Assembly (NCBI GenBank): GCA_025060595.1
Contig: JANXBX010000001.1
Location: 121,696-185,695 of the forward strand
DNA from: Synergistota bacterium
GTDB lineage: Bacteria > Synergistota > GBS-1
DNA: 64,000 bases
Reading direction: 5' to 3'
Part shown: in pieces, positions 26,202 to 35,674 of the stretch
How positions within the stretch are numbered: the stretch's first letter is position 1
How the letters are laid out: every line of letters begins with the position of its first letter
The notes under the pieces: model-generated
Databases searched by the model: none
What the model was told of the DNA's origin: nothing
What the model saw: the letters and a program-made list of their open reading frames with translations, nothing else
Position numbers and translations under genes: made by a program

Positions 26202-26702
26202 TCACCCCCTCTTATACTTCGTCACCTCTCTTAAGAATTTCTTCCTTTTCTTTATATCCTCTTCCTCCTCCACGCCCTTGCTTGGGAATCCATCAATAAC
26301 ACCAATTATACCCCTTCCCTGCTCCGTCTGAGCGACTATAATCTCAAGAGGGTTAGCAGTTGCAGTGAATATCCTACAAACTTCCTGGCAATTTTTAATA
26401 GCATTAAGCACATTGATAGGATAACCATCCTTAATCATTATAACGAAGGCATGACCTGCACTTAATTTTCTAGCATTCTCCACTGCAACTTTAATAAGCT
26501 CCTCATTATTCCCTTCGTATCTTATAAGACATGGCCCAGAAGCCTCACAAAAGGCTATACCAAATTTAAGATAAGGGGAACTAGTTATTAATATCTCATA
26601 TAAATCTTCAACTGTTTTAATGAAATGACTGTGCCCAACTATTATATTACACCCTTCAGGTATTTCCATTCTAACAACCTCAAAATTAATCAAAAGACCC
26701 AC
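26202..26702 (-). CDS. Adenosine-specific kinase family protein (DUF355)
   Basis: 166 residues matching the PAE2307-type family, crystallised from archaea and described as an adenosine-specific kinase. Conserved stretches are [39 protein letters not shown] and [19 protein letters not shown]. The physiological role is not firmly known. It sits between the ABC operon and isocitrate dehydrogenase with 8-9 base gaps, so it is probably transcribed with both. Confidence 0.8.
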   Translation of the reverse strand: MGLLINFEVVRMEIPEGCNIIVGHSHFIKTVEDLYEILITSSPYLKFGIAFCEASGPCLIRYEGNNEELIKVAVENARKLSAGHAFVIMIKDGYPINVLNAIKNCQEVCRIFTATANPLEIIVAQTEQGRGIIGVIDGFPSKGVEEEEDIKKRKKFLREVTKYKRG

Positions 26703-26711
26703 CCCCTTTTT

Positions 26712-27809
26712 TCAAAGCCTATTAGCGATTTCCTCTGCCATCCTTAAGGTGGAAACCGCTTTCTTCTCATCCTCACCCTTATCCCTTAATATATCATAGG
26801 TAACATATCTGCCCTCCTCAAGAACAGATATAATCGCCTTCTCAAGCTTTAAAGCATAATCATTAAGATCAAGATACTCAAGCAACATCTTTGCTGTCAT
26901 AAGCATAGCTGTAGGGTTTATCTTATACTGTCCAGCATACTTAGGCGCAGAACCATGTGTTGGCTCAAATAGAGCATATCTATCCCCGATGTTTCCAGAA
27001 GCTACAACTCCCATTCCCCCAACGAGCTGAGCACATTCATCAGAAAGAATATCTCCAAACATGTTAGTTGTAACCATAACATCATAGTTCTGTGGATTTT
27101 TTATAAGCCACATAGCAGTAGCATCAACATTTTCTATATTCCACTCTATCTCAGGATAATCCTTAGCTACCGTTTCCGCCACCTCCAAAAACATCCCACC
27201 AGTAGCTCTAACAACATTAGGCTTTTCCACTACAGTAACCTTTCTTCTTCCTTTCTCCCTCGCATAGTTGAAAGCTGCCCTTATTATCCTTTCACAACCT
27301 TCCCACGAAAAAATCCTTAAACTACCAGCAACATCTTTTTTACCCTTATATTTAGCTAGGTCGGGATGAAGAGAATAAAGCTCCTCAGGCAGAGGACGCC
27401 ATTCGATTCCAGCGTAAAGATCTTCGGTATTTTCTCTAAAAAGGACTATATCTATGTCAGGCCTATGGGAAGGAACACCAGGAAGAGACTTAAAGGGTCT
27501 TAGGTTTATATAAAGATCAAACTTCTGTCTTATCTGAATCACAGCAGATTTAAATCCCTTAATCCCAGGTTTACTCGTTATAGCGCTAAGCAAAGCTGCA
27601 TCGCTTTCCTGAAGTGCCTTCCAAGTTTGAGGCGGAACAGTATCTCCATATTTCTCCCACATGCACCACCCAGCATCAGCTCTCACCCAATCTATAGGCG
27701 GGTTAAGCTTTTCCATAACAAGCATACAAGCCTCCATAACATCATGACCAGAGTCATCTCCAGGTATATAAACCACCTTATATCTTTCCTTTTTCACCGG
27801 GACCCTCAT
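26712..27809 (-). CDS. icd: Isocitrate dehydrogenase-family protein
   Basis: 365 residues of the isocitrate/isopropylmalate dehydrogenase family. YIPGDDSGHDVM begins the domain. FRENTEDLYAGIEW carries the substrate-loop signature of isocitrate rather than isopropylmalate enzymes. NMFGDILSDECAQLVGG is the metal/NAD block, and EPTHGSAPKYAGQ the cofactor loop. It would supply 2-oxoglutarate to the Kor complex. GGAGGG is 9 bases before the ATG at 27809; the upstream extension to 27902 is rejected. Confidence 0.87.
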   Translation of the reverse strand: MRVPVKKERYKVVYIPGDDSGHDVMEACMLVMEKLNPPIDWVRADAGWCMWEKYGDTVPPQTWKALQESDAALLSAITSKPGIKGFKSAVIQIRQKFDLYINLRPFKSLPGVPSHRPDIDIVLFRENTEDLYAGIEWRPLPEELYSLHPDLAKYKGKKDVAGSLRIFSWEGCERIIRAAFNYAREKGRRKVTVVEKPNVVRATGGMFLEVAETVAKDYPEIEWNIENVDATAMWLIKNPQNYDVMVTTNMFGDILSDECAQLVGGMGVVASGNIGDRYALFEPTHGSAPKYAGQYKINPTAMLMTAKMLLEYLDLNDYALKLEKAIISVLEEGRYVTYDILRDKGEDEKKAVSTLRMAEEIANRL

Positions 27810-27867
27810 AGAATATATCCCTCCATTTCTTTTGATTCCCCTATGGATTATACCATAAGGAATATGA

Positions 27868-27873
27868 TATAAT
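27868..27873 (+). promoter_or_regulatory. -10 box of rpmB
   Basis: TATAAT 23 bases before the rpmB ATG. The -35 region (GGATTA) is poor. A second TATAAT on the minus strand (27852-27847) could serve icd, so the promoters are divergent. Confidence 0.5.
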
Positions 27874-27895
27874 TTTCGCCTTGGGAGGTGGAAAA

Positions 27896-28087
27896 ATGGC
27901 AAAGCTTTGTGAGATGTGCGGTAAGAAACCTGTTACTGGCTTTAAGGTAAGCCACTCCAACAGACACTCAAAAAGAAGATGGAACCCCAACCTGCAAGAA
28001 GTTAAGGCCATAATCGGAGGAGAAGTAAGAAGAGTAAAAGTCTGCGCTAGGTGTCTTAAAAGCGGCAAAGTAGTAAGAGCTATATAA
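27896..28087 (+). CDS. rpmB: 50S ribosomal protein L28
   Basis: 63 residues. The pattern MAKLCEMCGKKPVTGFKVSHSNRHSK-type start and RRWNPNLQEV are L28 signatures. Two Cys pairs (CEMC and CARC) form the zinc-binding variant. GGAGG lies 7 bases before the ATG at 27896; the in-frame ATG at 27881 is ahead of it and is not used. It is the only plus-strand gene in the 4.4-42 kb stretch. Its end overlaps the convergent permease gene by 8 bases. Confidence 0.95.
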   Translation: MAKLCEMCGKKPVTGFKVSHSNRHSKRRWNPNLQEVKAIIGGEVRRVKVCARCLKSGKVVRAI

Positions 28088-29291
28088 TAGTTATAACTAG
28101 CGTTATCAGTAGCACGGCGAAAACTACAGGTATAAGTTCAAGATAAACTTCACTCCATCTCACCTTATAATACTCCTTCGTAGTTATAAGGCACAAGTGA
28201 AAGGGAGAAACAAGGTGGCCGCTATACCCGCTCACAAAACTCCAGGCAGCAAGCTTCAAATTTACAGGATCTCCCATTAAGGGAACCAAAAGCGGAAAGG
28301 TTAGGGCCACCGCCGCCGTGCTTATTCCTGTCATAAAAGAAATCAAAAAGGGAAAGAAAAACAAAGAAAAAAGAATAGGAACATTAGCCGCCTTAAGTAG
28401 ATTAGGAACCACATAAACCGCATTGCTCACTTTAAGCATGCTTTGGAAGCAAAAAATCGTGAAAACCATTGCTATAAGGTTGAAGTCTACAGAGGATTTA
28501 AATATGCCAATAGCTTGTTTTAAATGGAGATGCTTGCTTAATACTTCGCCTAAAACAGCTACTAAAAGGAGTAAAACTAAATTTATTTTAAATGCTAAAA
28601 AGCCTATAAGAACGAATAATACTGTCCAGGTAGTAAAAAGTAAGTCCAAAAGCTTCTTAAAGTTAAACGAAAAGCCGTTTAAATCCTCAGGTCTGCGAAA
28701 TCTAAACCAGCTTGATATAGCCCCTAAAGCCATCGCTATAAAAACTATGTACCATTGATAAGAAATAACAGCCGCTAAAGAAACGCCCAAGGCAGCAGCT
28801 TCAAAAATAACAGAAGGATAAAGAGGAAGAGAGTATTCCCAAATGTGCCTAAACCAGTAGTTTATAAAATGTTTTAAGGAAGGTTTGGCTTTTAACTTAT
28901 TCCCAATTTCATCAGTCAAAGAAGCAGTAAAAAGAGCCCCAGCAGGCATGGGAAGAAACCCAACTATCATTGGTGGAAAGAATATAACCATTCTCATATC
29001 GCCAAGGATGTCCGAGAGCTTATTACTCATCCTTTGAAGGGTTCCTGTATCCTTTAAAAGCCCGTTCAAAAACAATACGAGTATTATAACAGCAAGTACT
29101 TCCCAAACATTATAGTCTGTAACGGTCATAAAAAGAGCTTTCCAAAATCCTGAGACCCCTACATTAAACAAAAGCCCTAATAGCAGAAATCCAATTAACA
29201 TGGTTAGCGATAAATTAACCCTTTTAAAAAGCAAGGCTATCAAGGTCACTAGCACAGCAAAAAGCTTTAATCCATCTAACATTTTTAACAC
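28080..29291 (-). CDS. DUF401 family integral membrane protein
   Basis: 403 residues with about ten membrane helices, resembling anion/dicarboxylate-type permeases of the DUF401 group. Typical segments are VGFLPMPAGALFTASL and TGISTAAVALTFPLLVPL. Substrate unknown. It lies 10 bases after topA and is probably its downstream partner in transcription. Confidence 0.75.
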   Translation of the reverse strand: MLKMLDGLKLFAVLVTLIALLFKRVNLSLTMLIGFLLLGLLFNVGVSGFWKALFMTVTDYNVWEVLAVIILVLFLNGLLKDTGTLQRMSNKLSDILGDMRMVIFFPPMIVGFLPMPAGALFTASLTDEIGNKLKAKPSLKHFINYWFRHIWEYSLPLYPSVIFEAAALGVSLAAVISYQWYIVFIAMALGAISSWFRFRRPEDLNGFSFNFKKLLDLLFTTWTVLFVLIGFLAFKINLVLLLLVAVLGEVLSKHLHLKQAIGIFKSSVDFNLIAMVFTIFCFQSMLKVSNAVYVVPNLLKAANVPILFSLFFFPFLISFMTGISTAAVALTFPLLVPLMGDPVNLKLAAWSFVSGYSGHLVSPFHLCLITTKEYYKVRWSEVYLELIPVVFAVLLITLVITII

Positions 29292-29301
29292 CCCCTAAGC
29301 A

Positions 29302-30885
29302 CTATCTTAGCTTTGATAATAAAGTATCATAAAAATCCCTCAACAACCCCTCGGGCTCAAGAAAATTCGACTCTATCTTATCTAAGGAGTCCTCCATGTA
29401 AGAGGTAAATTGTGGTGAAAGAAATTCCTCACCAAGGAGCCTCTCAAGGAAAGAACAAGCTTCAACCCCAAGCTTGGTAGGAATAATAAACCCCCCTCTT
29501 TTAATAACATACTTTCTCTTTAAAAGAGTAGAAATTATATTAGCGTAAGTTGAGGGTCTCCCCACCCCTTTTTTCTCAAGCTCTCTAACCAAGGTCGCTT
29601 CCTTATACCTTGGAGGAGGCTGAGTTTTCCTCTTAAAGATCGATATCTCATTCACCCTGAACAAATTCCCCTCAGCAAGGTAAGGAAGAGGCTTCCTGCT
29701 ACTTCTTTTCAAGATTTTAGTCCAGCCATCAAAAAGAATCCTTTCACCCAAGGCAAGAAAACACTTATCCTTCCATAAAAACAGAGCCCTTTCCTTAAGA
29801 AGTTTTGCATCAGAAGTTTGAGAGGCAATGAAAGTCTTCCATATTAAATCATACAAAGGAGATACGCCTATTAGCTTTACATCTGTTGGCCTTATAGCCT
29901 CATGAGTTCCTTCCGTTTCATACCTTCTAACTTTAATGTAAGTTTCACCAAAGTTTTCCCTGATAAAGGAAACAGCCATATCTATAGCCCTATTGCTGAG
30001 AAAAAGCGAGTCCGTTCTATGATAAGTTATATAACCCTTCTCAAATAGTTCCTGAGCCTCTTTCATTGTTAAGGAAGAAGAAAGCCCGAGGAAGGAAGAG
30101 GCTTTCTGAATCAGAGTAGCTGTCTTAAGAGGAGGTGGAGGAGGTATAAAATGCTCTTCGAATTCAAGAGAACGAAGCTCTAACAGACCTCCCTCTAAAG
30201 CCTTTTGTAAGCTCTCAGCTTCCTCCTTACGAAGCCTAAGAGGAACATCCTCCCTTGGATCCCAAAGCTTAGCTTCAAGAGGAAAACCATCGATATCGAG
30301 ATTCACCCTAAGCTCATACCATTCTTGAGGAGTAAACCTTTCCCTCTCTTTCTCTCTATCAACTATCATTTTAAGAGCACAAGATTGAACTCGCCCTGCA
30401 GAAAGCCCCTTTAATTTTAGACCCCTACATAAAACAGGAGAAACCAAATAACCGTAAAGCCTATCAAGAATTCTTCTTGAAACTGCAGATTTAACACGGG
30501 AAATATTTACATCTTTTGGATTATTTATGGCTTCCCTTATGGCATCATATGTTATTTCATGAAACTCTATCCTTTTAGCAGACAACCCCTTACTTCTAAG
30601 GAAATTCCACACATCAAAAGCTATCCTTTCCCCTTCTCTATCAGGATCAGTAGCTATAAGAAAGAAAGCTTCACGCGAAGATATTTCCTCCAGCAGCTTT
30701 TTCTTACCTCTTAAAAATAGCCAGGTGGGATGAAAGGTATCACGATCCACCCCTAAGCTATTCACAGGAAGATCTTTAATATGCCCTAAAGTTGCTTTAA
30801 CCTCATATTCTTTTCCTAAAAATTTTCTAATGGTTTTAGCTTTGGTTGGAGATTCTACAAGTATCAGGAAGCGTCGACCCTGCAT
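29302..30885 (-). CDS. topA: DNA topoisomerase I, short form without zinc fingers
   Basis: 527 residues. The TOPRIM domain (ILVESPTKAKTI; LGHIKDLP; ATDPDREGERIAFD) and the catalytic tyrosine in ITYHRTDS are intact, as is the late block RELEKKGVGRPSTYANII. The protein stops soon after the catalytic core, so the C-terminal zinc-ribbon or winged domains of usual 650-860-residue enzymes are absent. The ATG lies 50 bases inside the larA gene. Confidence 0.92.
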   Translation of the reverse strand: MQGRRFLILVESPTKAKTIRKFLGKEYEVKATLGHIKDLPVNSLGVDRDTFHPTWLFLRGKKKLLEEISSREAFFLIATDPDREGERIAFDVWNFLRSKGLSAKRIEFHEITYDAIREAINNPKDVNISRVKSAVSRRILDRLYGYLVSPVLCRGLKLKGLSAGRVQSCALKMIVDREKERERFTPQEWYELRVNLDIDGFPLEAKLWDPREDVPLRLRKEEAESLQKALEGGLLELRSLEFEEHFIPPPPPLKTATLIQKASSFLGLSSSLTMKEAQELFEKGYITYHRTDSLFLSNRAIDMAVSFIRENFGETYIKVRRYETEGTHEAIRPTDVKLIGVSPLYDLIWKTFIASQTSDAKLLKERALFLWKDKCFLALGERILFDGWTKILKRSSRKPLPYLAEGNLFRVNEISIFKRKTQPPPRYKEATLVRELEKKGVGRPSTYANIISTLLKRKYVIKRGGFIIPTKLGVEACSFLERLLGEEFLSPQFTSYMEDSLDKIESNFLEPEGLLRDFYDTLLSKLR

Positions 30886-32041
30886 AAGGCATCACTAAAA
30901 CAGAAGCATTTGATCCTAACTCAGCTAATGCTTTATCTAAAGCAGCTTTAGGATCCCTAAAAAGCTCAAAAAAGGTAGGAGCGAAATCATCAGGTAAAGA
31001 TTTCGAAACTAAGAATACTCTTGCCTTCTTCCTTATCAGAGCTATTCTCATAACCTTGTGAGGCCCAAGTTGAAAGCCTTCTTTTCTTAACCTTTCTATA
31101 GGTTCATCTAACGTTTTGGCAGAAACTAGCCAACTCTCCATTTTTTCGTGCCCAACACCTTCTAAGCAATCCGCCAAAAGAATTATTATCCCTCCATCTT
31201 TTACAGCTAAAGCAGCGTTTTCAAGCGCCTTATGTGCCTGATAAAGATTTATATCTTTTGGAAAACCACCGCAAGAAGCCACCACCATATCAGCAAGGCT
31301 AGCTTTCACCTTATACATGCTATCAACAAGGTAAGTCCCCTTCCTATGAGCTTCAAAAAGGTCTCCAGAGAAAATCCCAACAATCTCCTTTTTTGTATTC
31401 AGCACAACATTAAAAAGATAAGTTTTTTCGCTCAGTAAAGCTCCCGCTTCATCCATATCCTTTCTGACAGCCCCATCCATAGAACCAGGAACACAGGAAG
31501 GATCAAGCATTAGACTATGGTTCTGAGCTATAGTCTTAATAGAAGAAACCCCAGGAAGAATTGCCTTAGCACCACCGGTGTAACCAGCAAAATAGTGATA
31601 TTCAATATTACCCGTAGCTATTATCAAATCAGAATCTAACACTTCTTCTAAAACCTCGACTTCGGTACCATAGCTTGTCCTACCTACAAAGCGACATCTA
31701 TTCACGTCATGATTAATATACGGGTAATCACCACCTAAAAGCTCTCTTGCCTCATGAGGAGTTTGCTCTCTATGAGTTCCCAGGCCGAATACCGCAAAAG
31801 CCTTTTTCTCTCTCAACATTTCCCATATCTCTTTGAAGAAAAGCTTCGTAGGAACAGGCCTAGTAATGTCACTAACAATTATAGAGATCTTTTTAGCATT
31901 GCTAAGCCTTTCCTCTAAAGAGTAAAGAGCTTCCTTGACCTTCGATTTCAAATTCTCCAAAGGAGGAAGTTCCTTTGGGAAAATGGTTTCGTAACCATCT
32001 AATGGAAGATCAACGCTTCCTTTCCCCAGCTTTAGCTCCAT
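30836..32041 (-). CDS. larA: LarA-family nickel-pincer racemase
   Basis: 401 residues of the lactate racemase (LarA) superfamily, which uses a nickel-pincer nucleotide. Motifs: VFGLGTHREQTPHEA, NIEYHYFAGYTGGAKAILPG and an N-terminal DITRPVPTK. The family racemises or epimerises several 2-hydroxy acids, so lactate is only one possibility. No larB/larC/larE cofactor genes are nearby. It overlaps topA by 50 bases and the divIC-like gene by 32. Confidence 0.85.
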   Translation of the reverse strand: MELKLGKGSVDLPLDGYETIFPKELPPLENLKSKVKEALYSLEERLSNAKKISIIVSDITRPVPTKLFFKEIWEMLREKKAFAVFGLGTHREQTPHEARELLGGDYPYINHDVNRCRFVGRTSYGTEVEVLEEVLDSDLIIATGNIEYHYFAGYTGGAKAILPGVSSIKTIAQNHSLMLDPSCVPGSMDGAVRKDMDEAGALLSEKTYLFNVVLNTKKEIVGIFSGDLFEAHRKGTYLVDSMYKVKASLADMVVASCGGFPKDINLYQAHKALENAALAVKDGGIIILLADCLEGVGHEKMESWLVSAKTLDEPIERLRKEGFQLGPHKVMRIALIRKKARVFLVSKSLPDDFAPTFFELFRDPKAALDKALAELGSNASVLVMPYAGSTLPDTCRISNQS

Positions 32042-32318
32042 TTTCTTCTCCTCCTTCCCTAAAGAAAAATATCATTTCACCAGGTTTGGCCATCTTAAGT
32101 TCCTCTCTCACTATCTTTTCAAGAAGAAATCCACTCTCAGCCAATCGAATTTTTTCTCTCAAATTTTTGTTCTCTGCTTCTAGTTCAGAAATTTTAACTC
32201 TTAAAAGATATGCCCTCTGATCAAACAGGATTATCTTTCTTACCTCTCTAATTATAGAAATGGAAGTAACAGAAAGAATAAAAATAAAAAGAGCATATGA
32301 AAGCCACTTTCTTATCAA
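32010..32318 (-). CDS. DivIC/FtsB-type septum formation protein
   Basis: 102 residues: a short cytoplasmic start, one membrane helix (about 7-24), then a leucine-zipper-like coiled coil (about 35-70, ISELEAENKNLREKI). The domain ends with the family's typical VREELKMAKPGE. A TTG start is used with a weak Shine-Dalgarno, overlapping the end region of argS. It likely joins FtsL and FtsQ-type proteins at the division site. Confidence 0.8.
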   Translation of the reverse strand: MIRKWLSYALFIFILSVTSISIIREVRKIILFDQRAYLLRVKISELEAENKNLREKIRLAESGFLLEKIVREELKMAKPGEMIFFFREGGEENGAKAGERKR

Positions 32319-32326
32319 TTATTCGT

Positions 32327-34009
32327 TCACATCCTCTCAGGCGCAGAAACACCTATAAGCGACAGAAAGTTTCTTATCACTATACCAACCGCTTTAGACA
32401 AAGCTAATCTTGCGTTTCTTAAATCCTGCGATGCGGAGAGTATAGGATGCCTATTATAGAAAGAGTGAAAGGCAGCTGATAATTTCTGAAGATAATAAGG
32501 AATCCTATGGGGAGCAAGTTCCCTGACAGCTATAGATATTTCTCCCTCAGCTTCTGATAAAACCTTCAAAAGCTCGATCTCTTCAGGTTCCACTAAAAGG
32601 TCTAAAGGTACCTTGGATAAGTCTGGAATAGGTATTCCCCTTTCTTTTGCCTGTTCGAACAAAGAACATATCCTAGCATGAGCGTATTGAACATAATATA
32701 CGGGATTCTCTTCAGACTGCCTCTTAGCAAGTTCAAGATCGAACTCAAGATGGCTATCACACTTTCTCGTCAAAAACATATATCTTGCTGCATCTTTACC
32801 AACCTCAGCAACTACTTCGGCAAGGGTCACAAATTCTCCAGCCCTTGTAGACATAGAAACAGGTTTTCCATCCCTTAATAGAGTTACAAACTGTATCAGA
32901 AGAATTTGAAGAGAATCCGAACTTCTACCAAGAGCTTGAACAGCTGCCTTCATTCTCGGTATGTAGCCGTGGTGATCCGCTCCCCATATATCTATGACTA
33001 TATCAAATCCTCTTTCATATTTATTTTTATGATAAGCTATATCCGAATAAATATATGTTGGAGCACCTTTATATCTAACAACGACTCTGTCTTTCTCATC
33101 TCCAAAAAGGGTAGACTTAAACCACAACGCTCCATCCTTCTCATAAATAAAACCTCTCTCCCTGAGATAAGCAATAGCCGCTTCTACTTCTCCATTCTCA
33201 TAGAGAGATTTTTCACTAAACCAGACATCATATTTAACACCAAAATCTTCAAGATCTTTTTTAATCCCTTCTAAAATTCTTTCACAGGCATAGTTTCTAA
33301 AGTAAGTTAAACTTTCCTTTTCAGGCACATTAAGCCATTTATCACCATCTTTATCGATTATCTCCCTAGCTATATCATAAATATACTCTCCTTTATAACC
33401 ATCCTCTGGAAAAGGAGCTTCTTGGGACCTACCCAAAAGCTCAAAATATCTTGACCTTACTGAGTTTCCAAGTATCTCCATTTGAAGACCAGCGTCATTT
33501 ATGTAGTATTCCCTTTCAACCTCATAACCACCAAACTCTAAAATCGAAGCGAGAGAATCTCCAACAGCTGCACCTCTACCATGACCTACATGAAGAGGAC
33601 CGGTAGGGTTAGCGCTAACAAATTCAACTTGGACCTTCTTCCCTTTACCCAAATCAAGCCTGCCAAAATCCTGATCCTTCCTTAATATCTCTCTGACAAA
33701 TTCCTTAAACCAATCGAAGTTAAAACGGAAATTAATAAAACCTGGTCCAGCAATTTCGAAACCTTTGAGGATATCCTTCGGAACTTCTAACCTTTGAGAA
33801 ATCCTTTCTGCAACTTCCCTTGGATTTACCTTAAAAAGGGACCCTATCTTCATAGCAATATTAGTAGCCCAATCACCAAATTCCGGCTTTCTAGGCTTCT
33901 CAAGTTCAGGTTCCGGCAAAAGCTTAATATCCCATCCCATCTCACTAGCTAACGATAAGATCGCCTTCTTTAATGCCTCGAGAATAATCCCCTTTATCTT
34001 TTCTTCCAT
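32327..34009 (-). CDS. argS: Arginyl-tRNA synthetase
   Basis: 560 residues, normal length. Class I motif HVGH is in SANPTGPLHVGHGRGAA. The KMSKS position reads VSMSTRAG, the degenerate form common in ArgRS. The N-terminal Add1 domain (about 1-105) and the C-terminal DALR anticodon domain (about 440-560) are present. GGAGG is 7 bases before the ATG at 34009; the in-frame start at 34027 would precede it and is rejected. Confidence 0.96.
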   Translation of the reverse strand: MEEKIKGIILEALKKAILSLASEMGWDIKLLPEPELEKPRKPEFGDWATNIAMKIGSLFKVNPREVAERISQRLEVPKDILKGFEIAGPGFINFRFNFDWFKEFVREILRKDQDFGRLDLGKGKKVQVEFVSANPTGPLHVGHGRGAAVGDSLASILEFGGYEVEREYYINDAGLQMEILGNSVRSRYFELLGRSQEAPFPEDGYKGEYIYDIAREIIDKDGDKWLNVPEKESLTYFRNYACERILEGIKKDLEDFGVKYDVWFSEKSLYENGEVEAAIAYLRERGFIYEKDGALWFKSTLFGDEKDRVVVRYKGAPTYIYSDIAYHKNKYERGFDIVIDIWGADHHGYIPRMKAAVQALGRSSDSLQILLIQFVTLLRDGKPVSMSTRAGEFVTLAEVVAEVGKDAARYMFLTRKCDSHLEFDLELAKRQSEENPVYYVQYAHARICSLFEQAKERGIPIPDLSKVPLDLLVEPEEIELLKVLSEAEGEISIAVRELAPHRIPYYLQKLSAAFHSFYNRHPILSASQDLRNARLALSKAVGIVIRNFLSLIGVSAPERM

Positions 34010-34013
34010 TAAT

Positions 34014-35669
34014 TCACCTCCCCTCAAAAAGAAGCTGGCTACCTATATAATCTTCTAACATGGCTAATCCTTTCAACAAGGAGAACCATTCCTCCTTAGA
34101 AAGAACTTTTTCCTTTAACTTGAAGGAATAAGTAAGTGTAACTTTATTCCCCCCTTTTTCATAAAACCTAGCTGAGATAGAAAAAGCATTCCCCGTTCTC
34201 GAAAAAGGAAGCGGTAGAGACAAAAGCCTCCAGTTTTTAGGATACTTTAATGTAATATTATGCTCAAAGCTTCTTAAGAAACCCAAATCTATAGGGGAAT
34301 TCCTTTCTAGGGGCAAAGATAAAAAATCCAACGGGAAACCAATCTTAGGTAAACTTACAACCACTCTTTTACCAAAACTATCAACAAAAATATTTCCTTT
34401 ACCGTTGACCTTGCCTAAGATAGCATTGCCCTTACTTTCAAAGCTAAACTCCTTTACACCTTGAATATTAGAAAACCTTTTCAAGTTATCAACAAGCCAT
34501 CCCCTTGACACAGCATTGATACTAAAGTCATAATTCCCTGAAGACGAAAGCTCCATGGAAAAATCAACCTCTTCAGACGAAAGAGAATCAGGAAGAACAG
34601 GAATAGCTACAAATCTAACTCCCTGGGAAGAAAAAATCACCCCTTTATTTCCCTGAAAACGTGGATGAATATATCCCACTGGAAGGCCCAAAGCGTATGG
34701 ATCAAGCCAGAAAGTCTTATCATCAACTACAACCTTTATCAAGGGATGACTTAGAAGAGAGGGAACCGGATATTTTTCACTTAAAGGACACTCAGAGACC
34801 CATACCATCTCAGGGGAAAGCCCTATATCCTTAAGCATAAAGTAAGCAAGAAATGATAAATCCGAGGGAGTGACTTCCTTTCTTTCCCAAACATCCTTAA
34901 TAGAAGAAAATTTATACCCCTGATCAGAAAAGCTCCACCCCTCTAAAACCTTCTTCTCAGACAAAATTTTCCAAATAAGCTCAACCTTGGCTCTCTTACC
35001 AGACAATCGTGAAAGTCTATCCTCTATTTCTCTTATTACGAAAGCTTCCTCAGACAGGGAAAACAAAGAGGAAACCGTATCCCAAGATGGTAAAGAGGTA
35101 ACAAATAGAGGCTCTTGCATTGGAGAAGATGGATCCAAAGGGGAGATATTATTCTTCTCAAGGACCCCGCTCGAAAAGCTCTCATTGGAAGAAAAACTTC
35201 CTGGGCAGGATACTTCCCACCTAAGTTTATTAACACCTATACCTCGAGGATAAGGATAATACCACCAAAAATATGGAGGAAGAACGGACCCTTTTCTCAA
35301 ACTAAAAGACACTTCTATTATGTCCCCGCGCCTTAATCCTTCAAGAGTAACTTTTTTCTCAACCAAACTACCATAATCCTTGACCTCCAATGCTAACAAC
35401 TCAACCCTGCCATCTGCTCTTCTAAGTCTAAGCTTTTCAATCGCTAAATCTGAATCTCCAGAATGATATCTCCAAACCATAACCTTAGGAAAGGTAGAAG
35501 GATCTTCAACCTTAATTAAAGCTTTGCTCTCCCAAAGTACGTTTCCTTTAACATCGACTCTGAGGCTGTTCCAGGAAAGAAGATAAGCGTTTTCTGCCAA
35601 AGCTGAAGATCCTAACACCATTAAAAGAAAAATCCCGCTTAAAAGAGCTATCCCCCTCTTACCTTTCAA
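34014..35669 (-). CDS. Secreted DUF3857/transglutaminase-like protein
   Basis: 551 residues with a signal peptide (about 1-25). The first domain (about 30-190) resembles DUF3857, with LEGLRRGDIIEVSFSLRKGS. A middle region (about 215-330, LLSHPLIKVVVDDKTFWLDPYALGLP) fits the degenerate transglutaminase-like fold that follows DUF3857. Function unknown; such proteins are exported in diderm bacteria. It lies between secA and argS with 5-base gaps. Confidence 0.7.
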   Translation of the reverse strand: MKGKRGIALLSGIFLLMVLGSSALAENAYLLSWNSLRVDVKGNVLWESKALIKVEDPSTFPKVMVWRYHSGDSDLAIEKLRLRRADGRVELLALEVKDYGSLVEKKVTLEGLRRGDIIEVSFSLRKGSVLPPYFWWYYPYPRGIGVNKLRWEVSCPGSFSSNESFSSGVLEKNNISPLDPSSPMQEPLFVTSLPSWDTVSSLFSLSEEAFVIREIEDRLSRLSGKRAKVELIWKILSEKKVLEGWSFSDQGYKFSSIKDVWERKEVTPSDLSFLAYFMLKDIGLSPEMVWVSECPLSEKYPVPSLLSHPLIKVVVDDKTFWLDPYALGLPVGYIHPRFQGNKGVIFSSQGVRFVAIPVLPDSLSSEEVDFSMELSSSGNYDFSINAVSRGWLVDNLKRFSNIQGVKEFSFESKGNAILGKVNGKGNIFVDSFGKRVVVSLPKIGFPLDFLSLPLERNSPIDLGFLRSFEHNITLKYPKNWRLLSLPLPFSRTGNAFSISARFYEKGGNKVTLTYSFKLKEKVLSKEEWFSLLKGLAMLEDYIGSQLLFEGR

Positions 35670-35674
35670 TCTTA

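Noticed and set aside
29302..30885. topA as a truncated pseudogene
   Set aside because: All catalytic motifs are intact and the frame ends in a normal stop with the next gene 10 bases away; a short natural form is more likely.
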